From Clostridiales bacterium (lineage in GTDB: Bacteria; Bacillota; Clostridia; Oscillospirales; Oscillospiraceae): 64,000 nt of DNA. The stretch is taken from positions 1 to 64,000 of the forward strand of contig JAJUHC010000013.1 of NCBI GenBank assembly GCA_029268065.1, given 5' to 3'. The notes under the pieces are model-generated. The model was not told the DNA's origin. It did no database searches and saw only the letters and a program-made list of their open reading frames with translations. Numbering within the stretch: the first letter of the stretch is position 1; every line of letters begins with the position of its first letter. Positions 44,970 to 53,534 of this stretch are shown here, piece by piece. Both the position numbers and the translations under genes were made by a program.

Positions 44970-45673
44970 GCGGATTTGATACCGAGCTTCTCAAGGCTGC
45001 AAAAAACGGGGATAAAGCGGCGGCGGAGCAGATGCTTTTGGAAAACTCGGCGCTGATCTGGAGCATCGTCCGAAGGTTTTTCGGGCGGGGCGTGGACAGC
45101 GACGACCTGTATCAGCTCGGCTGCATGGGGTTTATCAAAGCGATACAGGGCTTTGACAGCTCCTACGGCACCCAGTTTTCAACTTATGCCGTACCGAAGA
45201 TCACGGGCGAAATACGCAGGTTTCTGCGCGATGACGGAACGGTCAAGGTCAGCCGCAGCGTAAAGGAGCGAGCGCAGACAATCAAAAATGCAAGGGTATC
45301 GCTCGAGCAGAAGCTGGGGCGCGATCCCTTTTTGTCCGAAATATCCGAATTGACCGGTTTTAGCGTGGAGGACATTGCGACGGCCGAAACGGCAACCGCT
45401 TCCGCGGATTCGCTTCAGCGGGAAATGGGGGAGGAAGGGCTGACTCTTGAGGGAGTATTGGGCGATTTCCTTCAGGAGGAAAAGATGCTTGAGAGCCTGT
45501 CGCTAAGGGAAGCACTCGAGCTGCTCCCGGAACGCGAGAAGCTTGTAATAGTACTGAGATATTACAAGGGCATGACTCAGGACTCGGCGGCAAAAATATT
45601 GAAAGTCTCGCAGGTGCAGGTTTCAAGAATAGAGAAGCGGGCGATAGAGCTTCTGCGCAAGCAATTGTCATAA
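44966..45673 (+). CDS. sigF: Forespore sigma factor sigma F
   Basis: 235-residue sigma-70 group 3 factor. Region 2 is ALIWSIVRRFFGRGVDSDDL, then YQLGCMGFIKAIQGFDSSYG and TQFSTYAVPKITGEIRRFLR; region 3 is LEQKLGRDPFLSEISELTGF; region 4 is LPEREKLVIVLRYYKGMTQD and AAKILKVSQVQVSRIEKRAI. It turns on the first forespore genes. The position after spoIIAB, with an ATGA overlap, settles the identity as sigma F rather than G. Confidence 0.94.
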   Translation: MSGFDTELLKAAKNGDKAAAEQMLLENSALIWSIVRRFFGRGVDSDDLYQLGCMGFIKAIQGFDSSYGTQFSTYAVPKITGEIRRFLRDDGTVKVSRSVKERAQTIKNARVSLEQKLGRDPFLSEISELTGFSVEDIATAETATASADSLQREMGEEGLTLEGVLGDFLQEEKMLESLSLREALELLPEREKLVIVLRYYKGMTQDSAAKILKVSQVQVSRIEKRAIELLRKQLS

Positions 45674-45746
45674 TATAAAATTATTGACACAAATGACTAA
45701 TTGTGAGAGTATATAGCATAATAATATTGCGGTGAGGGAGCTCAAC

Positions 45747-46772
45747 ATGCTGAAAAGAGATATCCATTACCTTGGCTATTTATTCGACTGTATACTTCAT
45801 ATGAATATCAGGGGCTTGTTCAATACGGTCGAAATAGTCCACAAAATTTCAACAAAGAACAGGATTTACCTCTTTTTTGATATCTTGTATTGCGGATTCA
45901 AGTACGGGGCCGCCTACAATGATTATCTGCTTTTCGAGTTCTATCTGCTTACAAAAAACCAGCGCCGCACGTATGTGACCAGAGTCATAAACAATAAGAT
46001 AACAAGACTGATGAATGACAGGGCATTTTACCACCTGTTTGACAACAAGGACGAGTTTTATGCGCTTTATTCCGAATTTATCGGTCGGCGGTGGATGGCG
46101 GCAAATTCGACGTCAAAGGAAGAATTCGTCAGGTTTTTGAATGGGGACGACGAGATAATAATAAAGCCGGTAAACGGAGGCTGCGGAATCGGGGTGGAAA
46201 AGCTGAAACGCTCGGATTTCAAGGATTTGGATTCGATGTTTGCATATATTTCCGGCAAACCGAATGCGATTGTCGAAGAGGTGATACCACAGCACGAAAA
46301 GCTCGACGAGCTCTATCCCGGCTCCGTAAATACCTTGCGGATTGTGACCGTATACAGCGAGGGCTCGGTTAATATCGTATATGCTTACATAAGGATTGGA
46401 AACAGCGAGAGACCCGTAGACAACATAAATTCCGGAGGAATGTGCGCGCCGATCGACCTTGAAAGCGGCGTCGTTACCCAGCCCGGATATGATAAAAACA
46501 GGGTTACATATGAAAAGCACCCCAAAACCGGCTGCAAAATCAAAGGCTTTTCCGTACCGATGTGGCAGGAAGCGCTGGAGCTCTGCAGGAAGGCGGCCGA
46601 AAGGGTCCCGCAGATGGGGTATGTAGGCTGGGATGTCGGCATAACGCCCCGCGGGCCCGTGCTCGTCGAGGGCAACAACCTTCCGGGCCACGATATTCTC
46701 CAGCTGCCTCCGCATGTACCGGACAGAGTGGGAATGCTGCCGAGATTTAAAATGTACGTTAAAAACCTTTAA
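45747..46772 (+). CDS. Sugar-transfer-associated ATP-grasp protein
   Basis: 341 residues from ATG 45747 (GAGGGAG upstream). The ATP-grasp part has DDEIIIKPVNGGCGIGVEKL, IVEEVIPQHEKLDELYPGSV, NTLRIVTVY, then a C-terminal GYVGWDVGITPRGPVLVEGN followed by NLPGHDILQ, which fits the ATPgrasp_ST family linked to polysaccharide or cell-envelope gene sets. The exact ligase reaction is unknown. It follows sigF by 73 bp with a TTGACA nearby, and may have its own promoter or be sporulation-linked. Confidence 0.82.
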   Translation: MLKRDIHYLGYLFDCILHMNIRGLFNTVEIVHKISTKNRIYLFFDILYCGFKYGAAYNDYLLFEFYLLTKNQRRTYVTRVINNKITRLMNDRAFYHLFDNKDEFYALYSEFIGRRWMAANSTSKEEFVRFLNGDDEIIIKPVNGGCGIGVEKLKRSDFKDLDSMFAYISGKPNAIVEEVIPQHEKLDELYPGSVNTLRIVTVYSEGSVNIVYAYIRIGNSERPVDNINSGGMCAPIDLESGVVTQPGYDKNRVTYEKHPKTGCKIKGFSVPMWQEALELCRKAAERVPQMGYVGWDVGITPRGPVLVEGNNLPGHDILQLPPHVPDRVGMLPRFKMYVKNL

Positions 46773-46796
46773 ATATGGACTCGTCCGTGCTATAAT
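46768..46796 (+). promoter_or_regulatory. pcrA promoter
   Basis: TTTAAA (46768-46773) and TATAAT (46791-46796), 17-bp spacing, 27 bp before the ATG. Confidence 0.6.
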
Positions 46797-46823
46797 GTAC
46801 CAATCAAACTAGGTTGGTGTACT

Positions 46824-49205
46824 ATGACGTTTCAGGAAAGATTTATAAAAGCCAGAAAAGCGGTAATAGAAAAGGAATTTTCACATCTTAACGATATGCA
46901 GAGAAAAGCGGTCCTTACCACGGAAGGACCGCTGCTTTTGCTTGCGGGGGCGGGCAGCGGAAAGACCACCGTACTTATAAACCGCATAGCGAACCTGATA
47001 AAATACGGACGAGGCTCTGACAGCTCGGATATACCGTCCTTTGCGACGCAGGACGACCTTGCGTTTCTCGAGGAATACGCAAAAAACCCGTCCGCGGAAG
47101 GAGCGGACAGGGCGTCGCGCCTTGCGGCGCTCGAGCCCGTGGAGCCATGGAGGCTCATCGCCATCACTTTTACGAACAAGGCGGCGGACGAGCTAAAATC
47201 AAGGCTTGAGAAAATGCTCGGAAGCTCGGCGCTCGACATATGGGCGTCAACCTTCCACTCGGCCTGCGTCCGCATACTGCGCCGTGACATCGGGCGTCTG
47301 GGTTTTTCGGGAGGCTTCACGATATACGATACGACAGACAGCGTGACTGTTATGAAGCGCATAATAAAGGATTTTGACCTTGACGATAAGACCTTCGCTC
47401 CGCGTATGGTGCTTTCGCAGATAAGCTCGGCGAAGGATATGATGCTCAGTCCGGCGGAATATCTGAAGGAAGCTGAAAAGAGGAACGATTTCCGAAAGCT
47501 TAAAATCGGCGAGCTTTATATGGAGTACGCGAAACGCCTGAAGAACGCGAATGCGCTTGATTTCGACGACCTTATCCTGTATACGGTCAGGCTTCTGCTC
47601 ACAGACGCCGAGGCGCGGGAATACTATCAGAATAAATTCAAATACGTCCTGATCGACGAATATCAGGATACGAACAATCTCCAGTATCTGCTCGCAAGTA
47701 CTCTGGCGGGAAAATGGAAAAATATATGTGTCGTCGGGGACGACGACCAGAGCATATATAAGTTCCGGGGCGCCACCATAAAGAACATACTCGACTTCGA
47801 AAACCAGTACCCGGAGGCCCGCACCATCAGGCTGGAGCAGAATTACCGTTCGACGCGCAACATACTCGATGCTGCGAACTCGGTAATATCCAACAATCGA
47901 GGACGGAAGGGCAAGGAGCTCTGGACCGAAAACGAAAGGGGAGAGGCGCTCACCCTTTACACGGCCCCGAACGAAAGCGACGAGGCGCAGTATGTGGCGG
48001 CGAGGATACTGGAGGGCTACGCCAGAGGGGAAAGCTGGCGCGACTTCGCGGTTTTGTACCGCATGAACGCGCAGTCCAACCAGCTCGAATACGCTTTTAA
48101 AAGAAACGGCATTCCGTACAGGGTGATAGGCGGGGTCCGCTTCTTTGACCGCGCCGAGGTAAAGGATGTGCTTGCGTATCTCTGCGTTATAAACAATCCT
48201 GAGGACGATCTCCGCCTGATGCGCATTATCAACGTTCCGGCAAGGTCGATAGGAAGCAAAACCCTCGAAGACGTCGAGAGGATATCAAGGTTTGAGAATA
48301 TATCTATGTTCGAGGCTGTCAAGGCGGCAGGACGCTACCCGGACCTGCAGAAATCCGCGGCTAAGCTCACTGCGTTTGCGGAGCTGATTGAAGGATTAAG
48401 GGCGCAGGCCGAGGTCATGCCGCTCGACGAGTTCTACGATATGGTGCTCGAGAAAAGCGGCTATGTAAGGATGCTGGAGGAAAAAGAGAGCACGGAAAAC
48501 GCCTCAAGGCTCGAGAACATCAGGGAGCTGAAAACAAACATCATTAGCTTCCTCAAGGAACGCGAGAGGGGGACGCTTTCCGAGTTTCTTGACGAGATAG
48601 CCCTTTATACCGACATGGACCAGTACGACGAAAACGGCGATTCCGTTGTCATGATGACCATGCACAGCGCGAAGGGGCTAGAGTTTCCGACTGTCTTCAT
48701 AGTCGGCGCGGAAGAGGGGATTTTTCCGGGGATGGCGGCCATCGACCCGGAGGAGCTCGAAGAGGAGAGGCGGCTCTGCTACGTTGCTATAACAAGGGCT
48801 AAGAAAAGGCTCTTTTTGACGAACGCCCATCACAGGATGCTTTTCGGAAGAACCTCATCAAACAGGCTTTCACGTTTTGTTGACGAGATACCCGAGAGCT
48901 TCATCGACAGGCCAAAACAGGCCAGGACCGTTTACAGTTTCGGCGGATTTGACAATCTTCCCAGACGGCCTCAGGCGATAACGCCAAAGGTTACGGCTGC
49001 GTTCTCGCATCCTCAGGCTCGGCAGACGGTATCTATTGATTTCAAAAAGGGTGACACCATAGAACACAAGGCTTTCGGCAGGGGTGTAGTCGTATCTGTC
49101 CAGCCGATGGGAGGGGACGCTCTGATGGAGGTCGCCTTTGAAACGGTGGGAACAAAGCGCCTCATGAGAAACACCGCAGGAAAGCAAATGAAGGTTATCC
49201 AGTAA
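46824..49205 (+). CDS. pcrA: ATP-dependent DNA helicase PcrA/UvrD
   Basis: 793-residue superfamily 1A 3'-5' helicase of repair and rolling-circle replication. Motif I LAGAGSGKTTVLINRIANLI, then an insertion of about 55 residues before motif Ia (ITFTNKAADELKSRLE), motif II VLIDEYQDTNNLQY, III VVGDDDQSIYKFRGA, IV LEQNYRSTRNIL, V TMHSAKGLEFPTVFIVGAEE, VI RRLCYVAITRAKKRL; a C-terminal KGDTIEHKAFGRGVVVSVQP tail (RNA-polymerase-binding Tudor-like). The insertion is longer than in B. subtilis. Confidence 0.94.
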   Translation: MTFQERFIKARKAVIEKEFSHLNDMQRKAVLTTEGPLLLLAGAGSGKTTVLINRIANLIKYGRGSDSSDIPSFATQDDLAFLEEYAKNPSAEGADRASRLAALEPVEPWRLIAITFTNKAADELKSRLEKMLGSSALDIWASTFHSACVRILRRDIGRLGFSGGFTIYDTTDSVTVMKRIIKDFDLDDKTFAPRMVLSQISSAKDMMLSPAEYLKEAEKRNDFRKLKIGELYMEYAKRLKNANALDFDDLILYTVRLLLTDAEAREYYQNKFKYVLIDEYQDTNNLQYLLASTLAGKWKNICVVGDDDQSIYKFRGATIKNILDFENQYPEARTIRLEQNYRSTRNILDAANSVISNNRGRKGKELWTENERGEALTLYTAPNESDEAQYVAARILEGYARGESWRDFAVLYRMNAQSNQLEYAFKRNGIPYRVIGGVRFFDRAEVKDVLAYLCVINNPEDDLRLMRIINVPARSIGSKTLEDVERISRFENISMFEAVKAAGRYPDLQKSAAKLTAFAELIEGLRAQAEVMPLDEFYDMVLEKSGYVRMLEEKESTENASRLENIRELKTNIISFLKERERGTLSEFLDEIALYTDMDQYDENGDSVVMMTMHSAKGLEFPTVFIVGAEEGIFPGMAAIDPEELEEERRLCYVAITRAKKRLFLTNAHHRMLFGRTSSNRLSRFVDEIPESFIDRPKQARTVYSFGGFDNLPRRPQAITPKVTAAFSHPQARQTVSIDFKKGDTIEHKAFGRGVVVSVQPMGGDALMEVAFETVGTKRLMRNTAGKQMKVIQ

Positions 49206-49239
49206 ATGGAAGCATTGATGGCGCGTCACCGACGCGCCA

Positions 49240-50070
49240 TCAATCATAAGCAAGCCCAAGAAATGGGCTTTCATATTCGGCTCTCAGGGAAGGATAAACC
49301 ATTCCGGTCGGCACCGCTTGATTTTTATCAAATACAGGCGAGCTGACGATATAATTATCCGAAGGAAACGCCCCCGCTATTGCCGAAACAGCCACATTAA
49401 GCGCACTTTCGGATATGAGAAGCTCCTTCACGTTCACACGGCCGTTATGCGTTTCAATTGCGGCGCAGCCTTTTGCGTCGCCGGACGTAAGAGAGAAAAG
49501 TTTTCCGAGCTTCGCCTGGTATTCCGCCTGCTTCAATGAAAGCGCGACATGCGCCCTGTTTTTCAAAAGCTCTTCCCTGATCTCCATATAAACGGAAGGG
49601 GAAAGCGGATAAAGTGAACGGTCGGAGCATGAGGAGCCAGGAAGTATATTATCAAACCGAAGCTCGTTTGCGTATGAAAACCGTTCAAAACCGAGCTTTC
49701 CGTAAAATTCATACAGGGATTCGCGGGAGGGCTTCAGGACGGCATAATCGTATCCGCGCTCCATGGAAAAGCGTACCGCGGCGTATGTCAGCTCTTTGCC
49801 GAGACCGCTTCCGCGGTGCTCGGGCAGGACTGCCAGGGCGTAGATATATGAACAGCTGAGCCTTGAACCTCCCGGAAAGCAAATTCCGCCGGTAGGTATA
49901 AGATAGGCGGCGGCGGAAACAGCGCCCGAGGTTTCGGCAACGACTCCTATATTGAAGCCGAAGTGGTCGAGAAACCTTTGAACGGAATCCTCGTTGTCGC
50001 CGAAAGAGCGCGCCCAAAGGCGCTTAAGCTGCGGGACGTCCTTTTTCGCGGCATTCCGAAATACAGTCAT
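49240..50070 (-). CDS. GNAT-family N-acetyltransferase
   Basis: 276 residues. The acetyl-CoA site is in the N-terminal half: SYIYALAVLPEHRGSGLGKE followed by LTYAAVRFSMERGYDYAVLK (motif A, Q/RxxGxG/A as HRGSGLG). The C-terminal half resembles the sterol-carrier-like or second GNAT domain of Eis/DUF4111-type acetyltransferases. Acceptor unknown. It lies 12 bp after the DUF2156 gene on the same strand, so they are probably one transcript. Confidence 0.8.
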   Translation of the reverse strand: MTVFRNAAKKDVPQLKRLWARSFGDNEDSVQRFLDHFGFNIGVVAETSGAVSAAAYLIPTGGICFPGGSRLSCSYIYALAVLPEHRGSGLGKELTYAAVRFSMERGYDYAVLKPSRESLYEFYGKLGFERFSYANELRFDNILPGSSCSDRSLYPLSPSVYMEIREELLKNRAHVALSLKQAEYQAKLGKLFSLTSGDAKGCAAIETHNGRVNVKELLISESALNVAVSAIAGAFPSDNYIVSSPVFDKNQAVPTGMVYPSLRAEYESPFLGLAYD

Positions 50071-50082
50071 TTAAGGCTCCTA

Positions 50083-50988
50083 TTAAAGCGGGACCGCGGT
50101 ATATTTTTCAACAAGGAATTCGGGATAATAGGATTTTTTGGCCTTGCGGAGGTTTTCAGAGCCCATGTCGTCCTCCCGGTTGATATAGACGATTTCGGGA
50201 TGCGTTTTAAGGACGTATCTGACGAATTCGCGGTTGACCATAGGGTGGGCGCCGTTTATATCGGAATAGGCCTTCTCAAAATGCACAATGTAGGTATCTG
50301 CGCAGAGCTTCTCTCCGATGGTAAACGCCACGGGCTGCCCGTCCGCGAAAAGTATTCCGCCCTCCAGCTTAAGAGCCTTATAATTTTTAAAAACCTTGTC
50401 GAGAGCTTCGATCTCATACCGGTAATCCTCAAGGTTTTCGGGCGTAACGTGGCGGCGAACCCATTCGGCGTTGAGAAGTACGCATAGGGAAATGTTGGTC
50501 TCGTCTATCGGTTCAAAGGACCATTTGTATGTCTGCTCAAATTTATTAATATGGTTTCTCTTTGAGTGAAGCTGCTTTCCCGAAAGAGTCGCAAGCTTTT
50601 CGGCCAGGTACACATAGTCGAAATACTCCCTGTGCCTTATGAATTTGAAATGGCAGGGGAAGAGTATGTCAATTTTTTCGGTGTTTTCGGCGGTTATGCT
50701 CCTCATAATAAAAGGGCGCTTCCGCTCCTCGGCGTCCTTTGTTATAGCCAGAATCGCCGCGCGGAGATTTCCCTTCCCGATGGGAAAGGAATAGTACTCT
50801 TTGCCGCCGATTTTACTGTTGAAAACAAGCATTCCCTCGACCTCGGCTACGGTGAGGTTAAAGAAGCTGCCCCATGTAAACACGTTGGTAAAGCAAAATT
50901 CGCTGCTCCTTGAGCTTTCGGCGAGAAAATGCCTGTCCATCCATTCTTTATCCGCTATTTCAACCTTTTTAAATTCAATCACGCGCAA
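50083..50988 (-). CDS. DUF2156 protein (phosphatidylglycerol lysyltransferase C-terminal-like)
   Basis: 301 residues with a GNAT-like fold in two halves. Conserved parts: SRSSEFCFTNVFTWGSFFNL, KHLHSKRNHINKF-type (here GKQLHSKRNHINKFEQTYKW), then GILFADGQPVAFTIGEKLCA, VHFEKAYSDINGAHPMVNRE and YINREDDMGSENLRKAKKSY. This is the MprF-C/DUF2156 pattern; such proteins can be aminoacyl-tRNA-dependent transferases, but this one lacks the membrane part, so the acceptor is unknown. Confidence 0.85.
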   Translation of the reverse strand: MRVIEFKKVEIADKEWMDRHFLAESSRSSEFCFTNVFTWGSFFNLTVAEVEGMLVFNSKIGGKEYYSFPIGKGNLRAAILAITKDAEERKRPFIMRSITAENTEKIDILFPCHFKFIRHREYFDYVYLAEKLATLSGKQLHSKRNHINKFEQTYKWSFEPIDETNISLCVLLNAEWVRRHVTPENLEDYRYEIEALDKVFKNYKALKLEGGILFADGQPVAFTIGEKLCADTYIVHFEKAYSDINGAHPMVNREFVRYVLKTHPEIVYINREDDMGSENLRKAKKSYYPEFLVEKYTAVPL

Positions 50989-51004
50989 GCTCCTTATATT
51001 TGTC

Positions 51005-51574
51005 TTATGTATATGTCTTTGTACATATCTTTTTTATCATGCTTTCAAGCTCCTTGAGATCAAGGAAGGTCTCGGGGCGTCTCCTCGGATCGCGCAGGAG
51101 AGCGGCGGGATGATAAATAGCCATCATCTTAACGCCGTTAGACTCATACCAGGAGCCGTGGTCTGAGCTGATCTTGAAATCCGGGGTAATGATGCGCATG
51201 GCGGCAATCCTGCCGAGACAGACTATGATTTTCGGTCTGATCAGAGCGGTTTGCTTCCGCAGCCAGCCTATGCAGGCGTCCTGCTCGGTGTTGAGCGGAT
51301 CTCTGTTCTTCGGGGGGCGGCACTTGACGATATTTGCAATGTATACATTCGTCCTGTCAAGATCGATAATCGACAGCATATCGTCCAGGAGCTTCCCCGC
51401 ACGTCCTACGAAGGGCTCGCCCGTCAGGTCCTCCTGCTCTCCGGGGCCCTCGCCGATAAGCATGACCTCGGCTTCGGGATTCCCGACACCGAAGACCACG
51501 TTGTTGCGCGTTTCATGCAGGGCGCATCGGTTGCAATTAAGGCAGGATTCTCGCAGCTTCTCCCAGCTTTCCAT
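51005..51574 (-). CDS. Uracil-DNA glycosylase, family 4 (Fe-S)
   Basis: 189 residues. [4Fe-4S] cysteines are in CLNCNRC (two) and later [10 protein letters not shown] and [10 protein letters not shown]. Active-site motifs are [20 protein letters not shown] (family-4 GEAPGxxED) and [11 protein letters not shown]. It removes uracil from DNA as first step of base-excision repair. Common in anaerobes and thermophiles. It is the first gene of a leftward run with DUF2156 and GNAT genes. Confidence 0.9.
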   Translation of the reverse strand: MESWEKLRESCLNCNRCALHETRNNVVFGVGNPEAEVMLIGEGPGEQEDLTGEPFVGRAGKLLDDMLSIIDLDRTNVYIANIVKCRPPKNRDPLNTEQDACIGWLRKQTALIRPKIIVCLGRIAAMRIITPDFKISSDHGSWYESNGVKMMAIYHPAALLRDPRRRPETFLDLKELESMIKKICTKTYT

Positions 51575-51721
51575 AAATTCTCCTTGATACCATATAAGTA
51601 TTCCTGATGATTATATCATGTTATGCAAATAAAAGCAATTTTCTGTTTGAACGGAAAAGTGCATTGCGGCACGTTTCCGATGCCCTTGAGTCATTTTTTT
51701 AGGCGGCGTTTTTTTGCTGAT

Positions 51722-51750
51722 TTGACAAAAGCGGAACGCAATATTAAAAT
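51722..51750 (+). promoter_or_regulatory. Promoter of the aldehyde dehydrogenase gene
   Basis: TTGACA (51722-51727) and TAAAAT (51745-51750), 17-bp spacing, giving a leader of about 80 nt. A TATAAT at 51812-51817 lacks a -35 at a fitting distance. Confidence 0.6.
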
Positions 51751-51835
51751 TAGGACGCGGTTCAAAACTAGGCTTTAAAGTAATCATGCCGGTAGCAAGG
51801 GTAATATTTAGTATAATATAAAGGGAGTGCGCAAT

Positions 51836-53257
51836 ATGGACAGGAACGAAGCGAAACTTTATGTACAGGAGCTTTACGCGAAGGCAAAAAAAGCGCAGGC
51901 GATAGCCGAGGGATATGACCAGGCCAGAGTCAACGAGCTTTGCGCGGCGGTTGCATGGGCGGCGCTGGACGAGGATTTCCGGATGACTGCGGCCAAGATG
52001 CTTGTCGAGGAATCCCGCATGGGCGTTGTTCAGGACAAGTTCAACAAGATTTACAACAAGGCAAAAGGCGTCTGGAACGACATGAAGGACGAAATATCGG
52101 TCGGAATTGTCGAAAAGAACACGGAAAAGCAGCTTGTAAAGTATATCAAGCCGGTAGGCGTCATCGCGGCCCTTATCCCGGTAACGAACGGCGAAGCGAC
52201 GCCTGTCGTCAAAGCTCTCTGGGCGCTCAAGGGCAGGAACGCCATCATCATGTCGCCGCACCCGAGGGGAAAAAAGACGCTTGAGTACGTTGTGAATTAC
52301 ATCAGGGGAGTGCTTAAGAAGTACGACGCACCAGAGGATCTTATAATCGCGGTCGATCCCGCCAAGTTCTCGATAGAGGTCACGCAGGAAATGATGACTC
52401 AGTGCGATTATATCGCGGCTACCGGCGGTACACCTATGGTTCGCGTCGCTTACAGCTCGGGAACACCGGCTATCGGCGTCGGAACCGGAAACGTCGCAAC
52501 CTATATCGACCCCTCCGCCAACCTTGCCGACGCGGCCCACAAGATCATGCTTTCAAAAACCTTTGACAATTCCACGTCCTGCTCCTCCGAAAACGAGACA
52601 ATAATCCACGAGTCGATTTACGAAGAGTTCGTAGAGGCTCTTCAGGCCGAGGGCGGATACCTCATCAGGGAGGGCAGCGAGGAGAAGGAAATGCTGAGAA
52701 AGGCGCTGTGGCCTGAATGGCCGGCGAACCATGAGCTTTCGAGAACCCTCGTGGCAATGAAGGCATATGATATGGCGAAGGCTATCGGCCTTAACGCTCC
52801 CGAAACCACCAAGTTTATAATGGTCGAGGAAAACGGCGGCTTCGGTCAGGACTATCCCTTCACGGGCGAAAAGCTGAGTCCTGTAACGACGCTCATTAAG
52901 GCCAAGAGCTTTGAGGACGCAATGGACAAGATTTCGGGCTGCCTCGCCTACATGGGCAACGGGCACAGCTGCGGAATCCATACGAACAACGACGAGCAGG
53001 TGGATGCGCTTGCGCGGCGGATGACGGTATCCAGAATCATGGTAAACCAGCCTCAGGCGCTCGCAAACAGCGGCTCATGGGGTAACGGAATGCCTGTAAC
53101 AATGACCCTCGGCTGCTCGACCTGGGGCTATAACAGCACCAGCGAAAATGTTACCTGGAAGCAGTTCGTGAACTACACCGTGGTTTCCAAACCTATACCG
53201 GCAATAATTCCGTCGGATGAGGAGCTCTTCCCGGAATATATTCGCAACAGAAAATAG
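51836..53257 (+). CDS. CoA-acylating aldehyde dehydrogenase
   Basis: 473 residues from ATG 51836 (AAGGGAG upstream). The ALDH fold has the catalytic cysteine in FDNSTSCSSENETIIH and cofactor parts VGVIAALIPVTNGEATPVVK, then AATGGTPMVRVAYSSGTPAI and GVGTGNVATY. This pattern (no active-site Glu of the NAD-hydrolysing group, GTGN motif) belongs to acylating dehydrogenases that form acyl-CoA from acetaldehyde, succinate semialdehyde or sulfoacetaldehyde; the tail PIPAIIPSDEELFPEYIRNR recalls the sulfoacetaldehyde group. Substrate not settled. A single-gene transcript with its own terminator. Confidence 0.85.
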   Translation: MDRNEAKLYVQELYAKAKKAQAIAEGYDQARVNELCAAVAWAALDEDFRMTAAKMLVEESRMGVVQDKFNKIYNKAKGVWNDMKDEISVGIVEKNTEKQLVKYIKPVGVIAALIPVTNGEATPVVKALWALKGRNAIIMSPHPRGKKTLEYVVNYIRGVLKKYDAPEDLIIAVDPAKFSIEVTQEMMTQCDYIAATGGTPMVRVAYSSGTPAIGVGTGNVATYIDPSANLADAAHKIMLSKTFDNSTSCSSENETIIHESIYEEFVEALQAEGGYLIREGSEEKEMLRKALWPEWPANHELSRTLVAMKAYDMAKAIGLNAPETTKFIMVEENGGFGQDYPFTGEKLSPVTTLIKAKSFEDAMDKISGCLAYMGNGHSCGIHTNNDEQVDALARRMTVSRIMVNQPQALANSGSWGNGMPVTMTLGCSTWGYNSTSENVTWKQFVNYTVVSKPIPAIIPSDEELFPEYIRNRK

Positions 53258-53278
53258 AACTGAAGCAACTAAACACAA

Positions 53279-53311
53279 CAGACGCTGTCAGAATCGGCAG
53301 CGTCTGTTTTT
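53279..53311 (+). terminator. Intrinsic terminator after the aldehyde dehydrogenase
   Basis: A 9-bp stem CAGACGCTG/CAGCGTCTG with a 10-nt loop followed by TTTTT. Confidence 0.85.
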
Positions 53312-53389
53312 GCTTTTCAGTATTTTATGCCGTGGCTACATTTTTTGTGACAATAATTCAGATGCTAGCTCCAAATATATTACTAATAT

Positions 53390-53436
53390 TACTATTATAG
53401 TACAAAATCAATAAAAACTAGGCATTTATAATAGTA
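53390..53436. repeat. 10-bp inverted repeat in the leader of the MtaA-like gene
   Basis: TACTATTATA (53390-53399) and TATAATAGTA (53427-53436) are exact reverse complements spaced 27 bp, in a very AT-rich 220-bp gap before the MtaA-like gene. It could be a control site or a chance pairing of AT-rich DNA. Confidence 0.4.
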
Positions 53437-53534
53437 AAACTGTACAAACTCTTAAAATATTTTGATATAAAAATATCGATTAATAGAAGATAATGGAATC
53501 AAAATAACTCAGATAAAACAAGGGGGCTTGCACT

